Of a DNA stretch of 64,000 nucleotides, positions 1 through 13,600 are shown in pieces. A program made the position numbers and the translations under genes. The stretch spans positions 16,182,001-16,246,000 of the forward strand of contig OZ199838.1 of NCBI GenBank assembly GCA_964304625.1, written 5' to 3'. The DNA comes from Kudoa neothunni (lineage: Eukaryota; Cnidaria). Under the pieces are notes generated by a model. That model ran no database searches. It saw nothing but the letters and a program-made list of their open reading frames with translations, and was not told where the DNA came from. Every line of letters starts with the position of its first letter. Within the stretch, counting starts at the first letter, position 1.

Positions 1-1707
1 TTAATATTTATTTCACCATCATCAACATAAATCAATATCTCCTAAATATGTAATATATTACATTAATAAATCATACTTTTTATTACTTTTTTATATTCAT
101 CTTCTGAAGCGGATATTACAATATATAAAGTAAATAAAACCAACTTCAAGAACCAATATACCATTTTACTAAACAATATTTAATATTACTATAAATCAAA
201 TCCAATAAAAATATGCGTATGATTATAAATTTTTTATTAATTGTTTAAAAAAATACTTAAACTTTTTATTTATGGTTCAAGTAAATGATTATTTTTTCAA
301 AATAAATTCGTTGCTTATTTAAAATTAACGATTAAACGTTACGCCAGAATAATTCCAACTAAATCTTACCCAAATTATAATAATATTATTTAATGAAAAT
401 GTAATATAATATTGTATAATCAATAATTTAATGAATATCTGTAAGATATTTTATTTTGTTGGAAATCGTAAGAAAAAGTATTAATATTTAATACAGCATT
501 ATACACCCTTTCTCCAGATATTCATTAGTTATATTTATACGAAAATTAATTTAAAAAAATTATAAATTGAATATATTAAAGTATATATTTTATTATAATA
601 TTTATTGTTAATCATTATTTGGAGTTGTTATTAATTATTTTATCTATTCAAATATACTAATTTATTAGGTATGTTTTAATTAATTTTCTCAAAATATATT
701 ATTAAGGAATTTATTTATTTTTACTTATTATAAGTTAATTCATTGGATACCTATATATAAATCTGAAATTAAAATCGCTACTTAAGAATCTAATTCCAAT
801 TTTAATAAACTTATTAAAAAATGTGAAGAAAAAGTATGATGATACTATAAATAATTAATAGATGTCATATAATGATAAACGTAACTTAAATCTAAAAATT
901 ATAATAAATAATTTGGTTTGGAACATAAATAAAGTAATTTTTTTCATTTATGTATTATTCCTATGAGTTTTTGGTTTAGCCCAATTAGTGTCTCTCCCAT
1001 ATGTGTCTGTCTGATTTAATAATTCGTTATTAATGTTTAGAGGTGTCACCCATGAAAATTTCCTTGGGGATTTAAACCATATTCTTATTATCAAATCCTA
1101 TTATTAATAATTAAAAAATTTCAATAGGTAAATAGACTCCGTCTATCCTAAAATATCGTTGGCATTGGGAGGTAAAATTTCGTTTCAAAGGTCAGATAAC
1201 CCTGATGTAAATTCAGGAAAGAATTAGCATTTGAAAACATAAATTGATTAAAAATTACAATATGTGTTTGTTTTATTGATTGATTTCCATATTTAAATGA
1301 ATAATTTTTTAACTTTAATTTGAAAAACGATCAAGATCGTACTATATCATTTTCTTGTTATTGTATGTCTGGCATTACTCTAAAAGCGCGCGTTTCCAAG
1401 TGATGTATTCAAACACGTGTAATTTAATTTATTTCCAATCTTTAAAATCTTTAAATTATATTATTTATTGTATTCTATTTTTTAATTATGAATTTCGAAA
1501 TAAATTATGCTCACTAAACTTCACAGAAGTTATGTGAATTTTCCGTTTTAGATTTCAATATAAACAAGAATTGTGAGAAAACTAATCATAATTAGGTCAT
1601 TTTTTCAGAAATTAGTTGAATATAACACGATGAACAATGTCTATCGTAGTCAAATGAATAATGAGAGATCTAAGAAAACTTAGTTTTCTTTTTGTATCCA
1701 ATAGTGG
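1..1707. other. AT-rich region, no confident gene
   Basis: No gene can be supported here. A short stretch on the minus strand (about 1090 down to 945) reads as an open frame for roughly 40 codons and ends in a stop. It is less A+T rich than its surroundings and could be the 3' end of a decayed minus-strand gene, but I do not recognise it and see no supporting upstream exons. The remainder is low-complexity A/T sequence. Confidence 0.4.
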
Positions 1708-3126
1708 TTAACCCTCTAACGGGCTCGGGGTCTTATACTCCAAAACGATTTTAATTGGTCCATAGAATATTTAATAATTAACTGGGGTACATATAATTTC
1801 GTCAATTCTCCTAGGTTATTTAAATAAATAGACTTATAAAAATATTTATGTGTAATATTGATTATTTCTTATCAAACGAAATTTTTATCCTCAAACGGGC
1901 TTTGAGGTAAAAAAGACCCCGGAATTCTTTGATATAATGTATGTAGAAAATTGTTATAAGATAATTTGGTAATTCAACAAAAAATATGCCTAATAAATAC
2001 TGAGAAATTCAGCAATTATTAATCGAGATAAACCGCAATAATTTGATTGGGCATGTTTATTGCAATGTGTTGGAAACAATCGCTTTAATGAGTATTGTAA
2101 GGTCAAAGTTTATTAGTTGAAAACAAATAGAATTCACATATTACCCGTGTATGCTAGCAATAAATAACCCCCTACAATGTAAGCTACAGATAATTTAAGT
2201 CTTGGGGTCGTATGAAGAGTTAACGCGAAATATACACCAATTTTATCATTTGCTGCGCTCATTGAGATAATCATGGCACCGTCCGAGGATTTTAGCGATG
2301 AATATCAACGTTTAAGTAGAGACATTGATGAAACCGTTCTCGAATATTCCGAAGAATCCGATGATACACATAAACTAAAGTCTGAAACAATAGTGAATTA
2401 CAATGATTCCAAAGGTGGAGTAGATACCGTGGATCAGATGTTAGCTTCCGTTTCGGTCCGTAGATTTAATCAACGATGGCCCATGGTGGTTTTTTACAAT
2501 ATATTGGATTTGAATTTGATAAATATTTTGCCTGTATAAACATATATTTAACGATCTCATGAAATTGAGATGTGATTTTCTGAAAAAAATGGTTGGAGAG
2601 TTGTATAAACTTCTTTTTTAAAAAATTCCCAAATGAAAAAATGTTTAAAAAGATCTCATTCAATTTCTATGGAAACATACAACTTTGCAGATTCAAATAC
2701 TTCTAAACGTAGATGTGAATATCTTTCTTGTGAAAACGATAAGAAAACAATATCCAAATGATCAAAATGTAGAAGTTTTTATTGTCGCCCCCATTCGTCA
2801 AATAAATGTCTAAATTGCTAGCTATTAAAATCCAAATTTTTTTGGGACCCTTGGAAATATTTTATCTTTTGTTTTTTACTATAATATCATTTTTCATTAT
2901 TTCAAATAAGACTAAACATATTAAACGTTATAACAACGATTTATCGCGATATCTGCTTAATCTTTCCGAAGAGGATTATTGAAGATTAATTATGTAGTAA
3001 TTGATTGTTTTCTCAACGTTACTTAGGCAGAATTTTCCCACATTTTCCACATAAGTTTATAATAATTTTCTACATACATTAAATCAAAAAAATCTGGGGT
3101 CTTTTTTACCCCCAATTTGGGGTTAA
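1708..3126 (+). mobile_element. piggyBac-like DNA transposon, degenerate
   Basis: The element starts with TTAA followed by CCCTCTAACG, the same terminus found at several other elements in this window. It ends near TTAA at 3123, next to a GGGGTC/ACCCCC subterminal motif. Inside is a recognisable piggyBac transposase piece (2273-2539): an acidic N-terminal-like stretch joined to the conserved block YNDSKGGVDTVDQM followed by NQRWPMVVFYNILD. A decayed Cys/His zinc ribbon follows at about 2711-2805 (RRCEYLSC, then KCRSFYC) with a stop inside. Large parts of the catalytic core are missing, so it is non-autonomous. The right terminus lacks the CTCTAACG part and may be truncated. Confidence 0.75.
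2273..2539 (+). pseudogene. piggyBac transposase fragment
   Basis: An 88-codon open frame. Residues about 42-85 match the C-terminal part of the DDE_Tnp_1_7 (piggyBac) domain: YN..KGGVDTVDQM contains the conserved catalytic-region Asp residues, and RRFNQRWPMVVFYNILDLNLIN is the typical following helix. The N-terminal 40 residues are acidic and Ser-rich, as at piggyBac N-termini, so the middle of the protein appears deleted. The frame stops before the zinc ribbon, whose remnant lies about 170 bp downstream. No activity is expected. Confidence 0.75.
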
Positions 3127-3479
3127 GACGTTTCGGTTTCGATCCGATATTTCGGTATCGGTTATTTCTAAAACGGTTTTCGGTTTTTTAAATAATTTTT
3201 TCAATTATCATTGTAACTTTTTGTTCAAGCAAAAAAAATTTAAATATGTGATGGAATTAAATCTTGTTTTAGTCACTCTTTGTTTAAACATACTCTTTCA
3301 ACCCAAATTTTGGATTATTTTAGAATAGAATTAATTTTTATGTAAACTTTTACTGTTATAATTAATTTTATTATTCAACATTTTTTGTCATTACCTTTAA
3401 AAACGATTATATATATTTTAAGCTAAAATTTTTTCAAACGCACTATAAAAAATTCTATAGTTCAAATTTCAATTTAGTT

Positions 3480-5140
3480 ATTTCTATTTTCATAAATAAA
3501 AAAAATTGTCTCAAGTTTCAAATCACTCAGTTTTGTTCTCAAGGTGGAAATAACACGGTTGCATAGGGAAAAACATCTTTCTGAGTCAATACTTGTAGGC
3601 CTTATATTAGCGAGAGTTTTACGAACCTTCTCTAAACGATCTTACATCACACCGTGATTCATAAAATTGATAATTTCAATGGAATCCGAACAATATTTTG
3701 ACTTTTTCGGTCTGGTCGCGTAATTAATCAAATCGTCTAAACCCATTTCAGCTTTCGAAGGTTCATGGTTGTGGATTTGATCATTCGGTTCAATGAAATT
3801 AATTGCTTCTTGTAACTCAAAATTTGAAGGTCTTCTGTAGAATAAACTCTTTTTACAAATGTTTGAATCGAAGCTCAAAAACATAAATATGTCAGACCAA
3901 ATGGTGCGTCGTTCAAAGCAGCGTTCGATAAATTTCATTTTTAAATTTTCTGAAATTGTTCCGTCAATAAGAGAGAGATCCTTAACTGTATTAGTTAGTA
4001 TAAAATCACATTGTTCAAGATTTATTTGTGACTCTGAAAGTTTGAGAACGGCGCGATGCACAATTTCCAGACATGATGTTAATTCCTTAAAATTCAGTCA
4101 TTTTTACAATATCTTTATCGATAATTACATTGACCAAAATCATGTAAGCGTCTTCAATGGCCTCGAACATCTTCACAAATTTGCCTAACATATCGTAACA
4201 ACTTGACCATCGTGTCACACAATCGATATTCATTGATAGGTATTTAATGCCTTTTCTTTCACATGATTTTCTCAAGGCGTCCGAAGCCAATCCAGATCTT
4301 GAAAAGTTACTGACAACTGACCTCACCCGAGATAAAATATCTAAGAAACTTGGCACAAGGACAAATTCTTGCTCATCAAACTCCAGCTCGTCAGTTATAG
4401 TTTCGAAATTTTTTGGATTCTGGCTATTAGCTTCTTCATACATTGTGTCTTTTACAGCTATACGTTAATGTAGGTTTGTCAATTAATAATTCAATTACCT
4501 AAATTTATTCCATGTAGCATGCACTTTATCTGCTGAAAAACCTAACTCAAAAGTGCATTTTGCCATGTTTGACGCTCCATCGGTACACATAAATAAGGAC
4601 GTAAAGCCAAATTTCGATAACTGGTTTTTGATTAAGAACGCCAATTCTACACCTGTAGATCCTTCGGTGACTCTAATAACCCCGAGTTAAATTTTTTTGT
4701 CTTCGAAATATGCTGGGATATTAAGAAATCGTTTTTTAGACCTTGACGTCCACTCATCAGAACAGAGCGCAGGTCTTGAATTGGCACTGGAAAATTTTTT
4801 TTATCTTGCTCACCATAGATGCTTCTACTTTTACGCAAGAATCGAAAATTTCATCATAGGATACTGGGATTTCTTTATTGTGAACTTTTTTCAACAATCG
4901 TCTTATGGTGGTACTTTTTGCAATTTTGGCAATATCACTATCCAGGATAAAATCCCAAAGACATTTTCTCGCAAAACTTTCAATAACGGGTTTTATTTGT
5001 ATGTTTCTAAATTTCAATAGAAAAATATCAGCGATTGCAACAACTTATTTTTCGAATCAATCCCATGTAATTTAGCGTGTGCATGCAATGTACTAGTCGA
5101 ACTTTTTTTGCACATAAGTACTGTATCAAATTTTTTACCC
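3480..5140 (-). pseudogene. hAT-family transposase relic (BED finger type)
   Basis: The minus strand carries ordered pieces of a hAT transposase in several frames. A BED-type zinc-finger-like piece lies at about 5130-5050 (MCKKSSTSTLHAHAKLHG: CKK, then a ..TSTLHAHAKLHG pattern). A middle region follows at 5017-4757, then the block with TRWSSCYDMLGKFVKM at 4443-4087, typical of hAT (RW.S.Y.ML.R). A further frame at 4061-3642 leads into the C-terminal dimerisation motif at about 3572-3490 (IDSERCFSLCNRVISTLRTK, the hAT SERxFS..xI.T.R signature). Frameshifts and stops separate the pieces, so the gene is dead. Repeated TTTCGG/ATCGGTT motifs at 3128-3185 may be subterminal repeats of this element. 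Exact ends and the target duplication were not found. Confidence 0.8.
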
Positions 5141-5185
5141 CTTTAATATTTTAAAAACTAGTTTATTTTTTTAAAATGCTGCATC

Positions 5186-6650
5186 AGTTACATTTTTACA
5201 TATTTTTAGTAATATTAAAGTATTCGGCACCTAAAAAACGTCCTCTTGTGCATGTTTTTCACGATTCTTGATAATAAGATGAAAGAATACGGAGATAAAA
5301 AATTCAGCTCAAAATAATGACTTTAAAATTATAAGAATTTTTCATCCAAACGCAGTCGGATACACGTGTAACCTCCATCTTCTTTCAGCAAACATTGAAT
5401 TGTTCTCTAACTCGTTTTGAAAATCATTCATAAATTGGTTTCATTTCGTATTTTTTATCGTATAAAAGAAAATTTTTACGATGTTAAATTTATCTATACA
5501 TGTTTTTATTAGTTTTTAAATATGAATGGTTTTAAACAAGAAATTAACCACATGCTCTCAAAATGCATTTTCTTATAACTTGTGTTTCCTTTCGTGCTTA
5601 CTCAGACTTAGAATAAACACACACGCGGCTTGTTCAGGTCTGACAATAAAACAATATAGAGCTTACTTAACAAGGTGATGAAGCAGCCGTTAATTTATAT
5701 AATAGTTATAATCTCCAATAGAACTGATAATTTTTTTTTAAATAAATCAACACTATATTAAAGATAAGCATTTAATTTTAAAAGGTAAATATCATGAGGT
5801 CGATTATATGATGTTATTACTTTATTAGAGGATATTTTACGTGTGTGTTTATTCTAACATTCAACAAACGTAAACATGTTGTTATTATACCTTCAAAGAA
5901 TTTATATTTCTATAAATATATCAGTTTTAGTCAATTATACGTGTACTGACATTAATAACTTTAGTTATTATATATATTTTTATATCTCGTAATATTCTCA
6001 ATTCGCATTTTTTGGAGAATTATTTGTTACCAAACTTTGACATATAAAAAAACTTAAAAAGAAATAAAAATATCGCTAAGTAATTTTTTTCCAATATTAT
6101 ACAAACACTGCAGGGTAAAACAAATTAATATCATCATTTTTTAAAATTAAGTTTCTGAATTTTAATAATAAAAATTGAATAAATTCTTAATTTCTCGAAA
6201 AAAATTAAATCTAAAAAATTATAAACTAAAATAAATCTTACTACATTAACATCGATATTTGAAAGTTCATAAAGTATTTTTATCTTAGCGAAAAATGAGA
6301 TGTTTTTGTGAAATTTGAAAATAGTTTATTTTCCAAATTAGTTTATAAAATTGTTAGATATCAAAGGAAAAAAATCTAAATAGTAATAATAAATAACTTT
6401 TGAGTTAATAACTAAGATGGAAACATAAAAATTTAATGTTAGATGAAAAAAAAGATGGAGATTAAACGTGTAGCCGACCATATTCGGATAATTCTCAAAA
6501 TTTTGAAGTTATTATTTTCAGCTAAATTTTTGCATTTCATATTCTTTTATTTTATTATCAAGAATCGCGAAAAAAGAAATGCGAAAGAATATGTATAAGG
6601 GGATGTTTTTTAGGTTCCGCATACTTTACTATTACTAAAAATGTGATTGA
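5186..6650. mobile_element. Long terminal-inverted-repeat element, no ORF
   Basis: Two arms of about 210 bp (5186-5396 and 6436-6650) are imperfect reverse complements of each other. Shared blocks include CACCTAAAAAACGTCC-like and CGATTCTTGATAATAA sequence, and a TACACGTGTAACCTCCATC-like block near the inner edge. The roughly 1 kb between the arms has no coding potential that I can see. This is the layout of a non-autonomous TIR or foldback-type transposon. A short related stretch occurs at about 25675-25710 (ATACCTGTGTAGCCTCCAT), suggesting the family is dispersed. The superfamily is not recognised. Confidence 0.55.
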
Positions 6651-6839
6651 CTACTTATTTTAGTGATTCTTTGTTTAAAATTCAGCATCAACTGATAATA
6701 GAAGCTAAATTATAACAATTAAAAAATAGATTTTTAACAATATTAAACAAGGTTCATGCGCCAAATTAGTTAAATAAATCATCCGTTAATTGGGTAATCT
6801 TTGTACTATTTATCTAAATACTCTGATTTCACTTTGAAC

Positions 6840-6921
6840 ATCAAATGACCTTGGCCTACTCAGGGTTTTAGCCCGCGTGGTCAGGCAAGGAAGCCCATGC
6901 GAAGCGGGGCTTTTGCACTAG
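6840..6921 (+). mobile_element. Helitron 3' terminus
   Basis: A GC-rich island in AT-rich DNA ends with a hairpin at 6892-6911 (AGCCCATGCGAAGCGGGGCT: GCCC pairs with GGGC, inner GC pairs with GC, loop GAA). Six nucleotides later comes CTAG at 6918-6921, followed by T. Rolling-circle Helitrons end in CTRR just downstream of a short GC hairpin, often with a GCGAAGC core, and insert between A and T; all of this is matched. No 5' TC terminus and no Rep/helicase sequence were identified, so the element is probably a short non-autonomous or truncated copy. Confidence 0.5.
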
Positions 6922-7608
6922 TTAACTAATACAATATATGCAAATTTTATAATGGTGGGTTTATATATTAACTATTTTTAGAAATTTAGTTTTTTAGGCC
7001 AAATAGTGACACTGAAGAAGGTTAAAATTACTAATATTTGTAAACTTGTCGCCTCCATAATCAATGCAATGAATGCATAATAATTTATATTTATAATTTC
7101 TCATTATATAAAATTAAAAAAATTACGGCATGTTTTCTTGTAAATTCAATAAATTTAAATATAACAGTAATACCAGATTTTTTCAAATATAACTTACCAT
7201 TATCCAATATTAATATTTTTCAATATTTCTGATATAATAAATAATTTATCCTGATGATGGTTTATTTTCCTTTTAATTACTTAAAAGGTTTGTATTAAAA
7301 TATTTAGTGTATTCTTTTATATAGATAAAAACGAAAAATTAATATTTTGAAATATTTTTTATTATCGTAATATTTACTTAAAGTAATAAAAATATTACGT
7401 GACAAGTGATATATAAATAACACAATTTTTCAGATTAGCATATAATTAATAATTTCCCCAACAGATTATCCTATTATATATGAATAGCTATTGATTATTA
7501 AAGTTGAATAAGTTTAATAAAATGAATCTTTTTACGAAACAATATAATAATCAGCTTAATTATTAGTTTTTATTGTTTACATAACAACGAAGTTCTATAA
7601 TCAAAAAA

Positions 7609-10600
7609 ATGAGACAGAGATATTTTGCTATATTATGCCTTTTTGTTTTCACAGGTAATCCCTCCAAATAAATATTATTCTTATTTTTTTAGTTTTTCAC
7701 TCTCAGTATGGCTTCAAAAATGATATCGATAATAATATAATGAAATTAAAGTTTTCAAGCGATGATAAGAAATATCATGTTTCACTTTCAGGTTATAATA
7801 TCGAAAATAGCCACAGAAGATGTGTTCTTCAATATTATGATAATGCCGAACAAAGACTTAAAAACATTCCTTCGTGTAATATTCATATACCTAGCGCACC
7901 TGAGAATGATGCAGCTCAAATGTGTGCTTATGAATGCATTAAAGTTACATTGAAATTCAGCGCGGATGAATTTAAAAAAGTCAAATATTTTAAGTGGTGC
8001 CAAGGAAAAAATGACGAGGACGCTAAACGTTGTCATGTTAAAAGATCTTTTTCAGTCAGAGGTATTTTAGAAAATTATATATAATTTAACGTTTTATTAG
8101 ATATTTACTTAAAAAGTTATTTAAAAGCGACTAAAGGAATTGATGAATTCACTGTTACGGTTAAAAGCAAAAAAAATAATGCATTTACTTCAAAAATTGA
8201 TGGAAAACAAGAAGATCAGGTTCTAGCAACTGAAGGCTTTTATGATGAAAAAAATATAACATTGTACGCTAAATCACATGGTTTAAAATACGCCATAGAA
8301 TTTACAAATAATTCACCAGAAATTCAGTTAAACCCCTTAAAGCCAGTAGAAGATTGGTTTATTTCAACTGGATTCAAGCATAATGATGAGGACCAATATT
8401 ATTATTCTATAATTCTTCGAAACCCATTACCTTCGAAAATGTGTTATTTTGGAATAAAACATATGGATGACTCGCTGTTTTCCTCTTCCTGCTCTGATAT
8501 GAACAAAGCTGGACCATGTCTCCAACCTTGTCACAAAGCAACATTAATATACCAGAAAAAATTGAAATTTGCACAAGTAATGGTTAAATCATATGACAAC
8601 CCAACATCAAAAGAATTTATTCAAACTGTTACATGTAACTATTGTAAATTTTAATGCACTTTTTAACACAAAGTTAGTTAAGAATGCCCAACCTGAGGCA
8701 ACGACTACGAATAATCAAGCAACTATTCCTTTAACTAATTTAAATATGAATGAAGATGACACCACTGGTCCAACCGCTTCGGCAATTATCGAAATTAAAA
8801 TAATAAAGAAATTTCTTGGAATTAGCTCTACTTGGAAAGTCGTTACATGTACTGACGAATGTACTACAAATTCTTGCCCAATAACTATTACCTCATTGGA
8901 CGATCTAACAGAATACGTTCTCAGAGTTAAAATATCTGGATTAACAACGTTGGATTCTTCTGAAGTTAATTATTATCATAGATATTTTTATTTCAAAACA
9001 AAAGGTACTAATGTATGTTTACTGTTGCTTTTATATTCACGAGTAGGAAAGGAATTTCCAAGATCAAAGAGTATTACCTTCGCTACAGTAGCAAATGAAC
9101 ACACAAAATTATCTGTTACCACATCGAATCTTTTCATTGATGGGACTAATACGAATACTAAATGTCTGTTATATTACTCAACGATATGGACTGATCCTTT
9201 GAAACTTCCTGCCACCTGTGAACAGGGTGGCAAAAAACAATTTTGTTCAGACAAGTGCACTAGCACTTTCATTGTAGTAAACCTTGACCCAAAGACCAAC
9301 TATAAATTTACTGTTTGCTCTGAAGGTTACACATGCTTTGAGAATACCACTGAGAGGGATAGTATAATTTATAATTTTGTTAAATAATAAATATTTTTTC
9401 ATAGCAACTGGTGTAACGTCCACAGTTACATCTGAATACGAGAGCTCAACCAAAACAACAAAAATTACTATAAGTGGTCAGAGCGGAACTGTTGAGAGAG
9501 AGTGGAGATATTTACTAATAGAAAAAATTTCTAAAATAACAGTTATTGATTGCTTGAATTCTGAGTGCAAACTAAAATTATCATCTGACGCTATAAGTTT
9601 TGAAGGGGATGTTATCAATCCTTACCTTGTGTACAACCTAGTTCTATTTAAAAAAGATTATTTTGAGTCGATGATATTTGAAATACCAAGTATTTCTCGA
9701 TTATTATAAAGCTTGATGTTTTATAGGTAGGCGTTGGGACGTGGAAATCACCGGCCCCAAAATTATACGATACGATAAATCAACTCAAAAATATAAAATA
9801 ATATTTACTGAGATTCTAGAAAGTGGAAACGGTAAAGAATGTATGGTAAAAAAATTTAATTCGGAGAAAAATAAATACGAAGATGCTGGTGAATATGGTG
9901 AACCAATAAAAAAAACATGTGATCAACTGTCAAGCAAAGAAAATATTAATATTGACATTTCACATAATTTGAATTATATTTCTGTTACATACGAACATAC
10001 TGAAGAATCGAAGGAAGGAACTTTAACATCAATAATCCAGAATCTCCAAGTTTCTAGGTCAATTTTATTTCGAGACGTTAAGAGTCTCCCAGTAATTTCT
10101 AAAATGAGAAAAATTAAAAAAAGGTCAGTAGAAGAAAAATTAGATCTGAAAAAGGATGCACAAAGTAATCCGCCGGCATCAGAAAAACCTAAGAAGGAAG
10201 AGCATCCAAAAACACCTATACTAATTAAATTTCCCAAAGGACGAGTATATTCAATTTTTATAGGTAAAATATAATTAATTCATTATTATAATTATTATTT
10301 AAGATTATTACGAGGAGATAACATACACTGCATCACATGATGGTGGAAAAATAAAATTAGGTTCGAATAGATGTTCATTAAACTGCGGCGCCTATAAAGA
10401 TAATGTCCATGATTCATCTGTAGAAGAAGCAAAATCAAGTTCCGACGGTAACTGCAACTTCAAAAGCTACTCAATAACATTTACAGAATTGGTCGAGGAC
10501 TATTATATAAGCTGTCCTGAACATTTTGATTTTCATTACTATTACGATAATAGTTTCGTAAAAAACCACGCTCCTATATTTAATCGTTTTTACTATGAAT

Positions 10601-13600
10601 TGGCTGTTGAGGAAGACAAGAAACAATTCGAAATAAAATTAGTCAACAAAGAACCATCTGAAATATGCACTTTTGAATGGATAGACACGACAAGCTCATC
10701 ATCTCTCCAATATTTTTCGAGTGATTGTAAAAACAAAGATAACTGCTATTATGGCTTGTGTAGTGATATGCGGTTTGAAAATGTTGTAGATACAGTAAAG
10801 GCAGTAAAAATACGTGTTCTCAAACTAGGAATGTTTCCTGTTATTGGCTACCAAAACAACGTTTATTTATGTAATTATTTTTATTTAAAAATTAAATTAT
10901 TTTAAACATAGTAAAACATGGAAACGACTTATCTGTCATCACCTCAGATAGTAATGTAAAAATTGATATTAGTAATAATAAGAAGATGGAGGATGGTCGA
11001 CAAGTTACTGGTTCTAACCCCGTGGAGTGTACGTTAATGAATTGGAATACGTATGCACCATTAGTTAACGAAAAGGATAGAATAAATATCTCTACTCCAA
11101 ATTGTATCTTTGGAGAATTAAAAATATCGCCAGTTCCAAAAACTTTGTCAAATGATATTATGGTCATAGTAACAAATATTCCTAACTATACACCGAGGAA
11201 ATATTATTACCATAAAATTAGTATGATTTTGATTATATTGTAATAGTTATTTATTCATTATTTAGCTCAAGTAAATGATCTAATTCCCGGAACTGTTACT
11301 GTCACTGCAAACGGATTCATGCTCACTCCACATTCGCAAGAAACAACGAGCATATGCAATATCTACATTAAAGAAAAAAAGGCAACAGAGTATTATCCCG
11401 CTACATGTTCACAAAACACATTATGTGTTGGTAATTGCAAAACCTCATTCACAATTGAGGGACTCTATGCTGGTACTAGCTACGATATAAAGATTATACC
11501 TAGTGGAGATTATAATGTTAAAACCATCGCAAATCAGCAGACATGTACATATATTAAGTATTTTAAATGATTGGATTAATTTTAGCTGGTAACATTGTAA
11601 AATTCGAGATTTCCAGTGATTCTACTAAAAATAATCTTAAAGTTATATCGACAGGAAGTATTATCCCAAGCGATACTGACTGTTACTATCAACTTTATAA
11701 GCATGAATCAGATACTAGTAATTAATACTTTTTAATTCATGATTAAAACAATTTAGCTTCCCCAACAACAATATCAAAGTCATGTGTTGGATGTATATCG
11801 GGAGACGAACTTAAGAAATGTAATGATATGCAGTTTGATTCCACAGTGTATAATCATAACAATAATTACCGCTTATTGATATATGCAAAAGAAAAAATAG
11901 CACCATTTAAACTTGACATACCAGGTTATTTGACGTAGATATACGTTTTGTATATTTATGTAGCATTTTCAAGAATGGGAATGATTAAACAAAAATTTAT
12001 GGCAGCTACTGGCGATGACATGGAAAAATTATCTGTAACATTATCGGGGTTTACAAATAATTTTAAATGTTCCATAAAAATTTCAAATTTCGAGCCTGTT
12101 CCCACATTTGCCAAGCCGACATGTTCATCTAATATTGTCGAAAACGACTGTATTATAGATTGCAGCCGGAGTGATTTCGAAATTGGACATATTAACTCAA
12201 AAGTTGATCGTTACATTTTGATTTGTTATGGGTCAAACAATGATAAAGCAAAAATATGCAGGTCACCTTCTGTTTATGCCATAAAAATGGGTATATTCAT
12301 TATTAACGTGCATTATTATTTATGATCATTTTACAAATTAATCAATTTTTTAAGATTACTCGCAAAAAAATACGTACAAACTGGCATATGAGGAGGGGGG
12401 AATGAAATTTTCATACAAAACAACATCAAAAACAGATTGGATTGTTACAGTAGATGGCAGAGAAGATACTTTTAGTAACACAGAAAAAGAAATGTTGAAT
12501 CATTCAAATTATTTGGACGCCCCAGTGGAAAAATCTGGCGTTTTTTCGATTGATAGATATATGAACTTTTATACAATTAATTCCACACTTTTGTGGCCGG
12601 GAATCATTTATTATACAAACAACACGTTTTTGAATACAACAACCCCAATAATGTCCCAAATTATTTATTCTATTTCAGCAGTTGATGGAGACAACAAGAA
12701 AATTAATATTACATTCTCTCCCGGACCTCACAATAATGAAATGTGTTATATCAAAGCTTTTGAAGTTGGTACTAGTGGTGATGACAATGAAAAGATATTA
12801 AATGAATGTGGAGTTGGGTTGGGCGGTTGTTATCAACTTTGTCAAGATGGAGTGATTAATTTAACACAGCAATATAATAAAATCGGAGTAATCGTTAAAA
12901 GACGATTTGATAAACAAGAGTTCAAAGAATACTTTAAAAGTAATTAAGAATTATTTTAAAAATTTTATTTTCTTTAGAGGGAGACACTGGATTTTCATTG
13001 GATGGAATTTCTAGCGCGAGTGTAACGCTCAAGGGGCTGGGAGTTTATAAAACTATTAACAAAGAAAATTTGACTCCTGCCTGTACTATTTATATAACGA
13101 TGGATAATAAAGTTTCCGAAAAAAAGCAGGCTAATTGCGACACAAATCAATGCAACACTGATTGTGATCCGTCGTACACCATTACTGATTTAAATCCCGG
13201 AACAAGTTATATAATTTCAGTTAAAATTACAAATTTGGGATTTACTGGGGATTATATAAGGAAAATGAAATTTAGAACATGTAAATACAGAAAATGTTAT
13301 AATTTTTTCGATATAATTTAGTGGATGGAACAACGTTATCTGCATCTGGAAAAGAAATTAAAATGAAGTCAGGCGTGGCTTTATTAACACCATTCAGTGA
13401 TGATCCTTCCTTGCCAATTTGTAGAATATATATAAAGAAAGAAGGTCTACCACATCCAAAATATATGGCCACGTGTGATGAAATAGGAATTTGCGAACAT
13501 AGATGTAGCAGTGAATTCAAGATAAATAATCTTGAGATAGGAAAAACCTATAAAGTAATTGTTGAACCTACCGACGGTAATCAGCAATCAATTTATAAAA

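Noticed and set aside
3859-4188. Plus-strand frame opposite the hAT relic
   Set aside because: It is antisense to the hAT transposase pieces, which show the real family motifs (TRWSSCYDML, SERCFS) on the minus strand.
10986-11243. Separate small gene starting at an internal ATG
   Set aside because: It is the middle of exon 9 of the modular gene; splice sites on both sides keep the frame with neighbouring modules.
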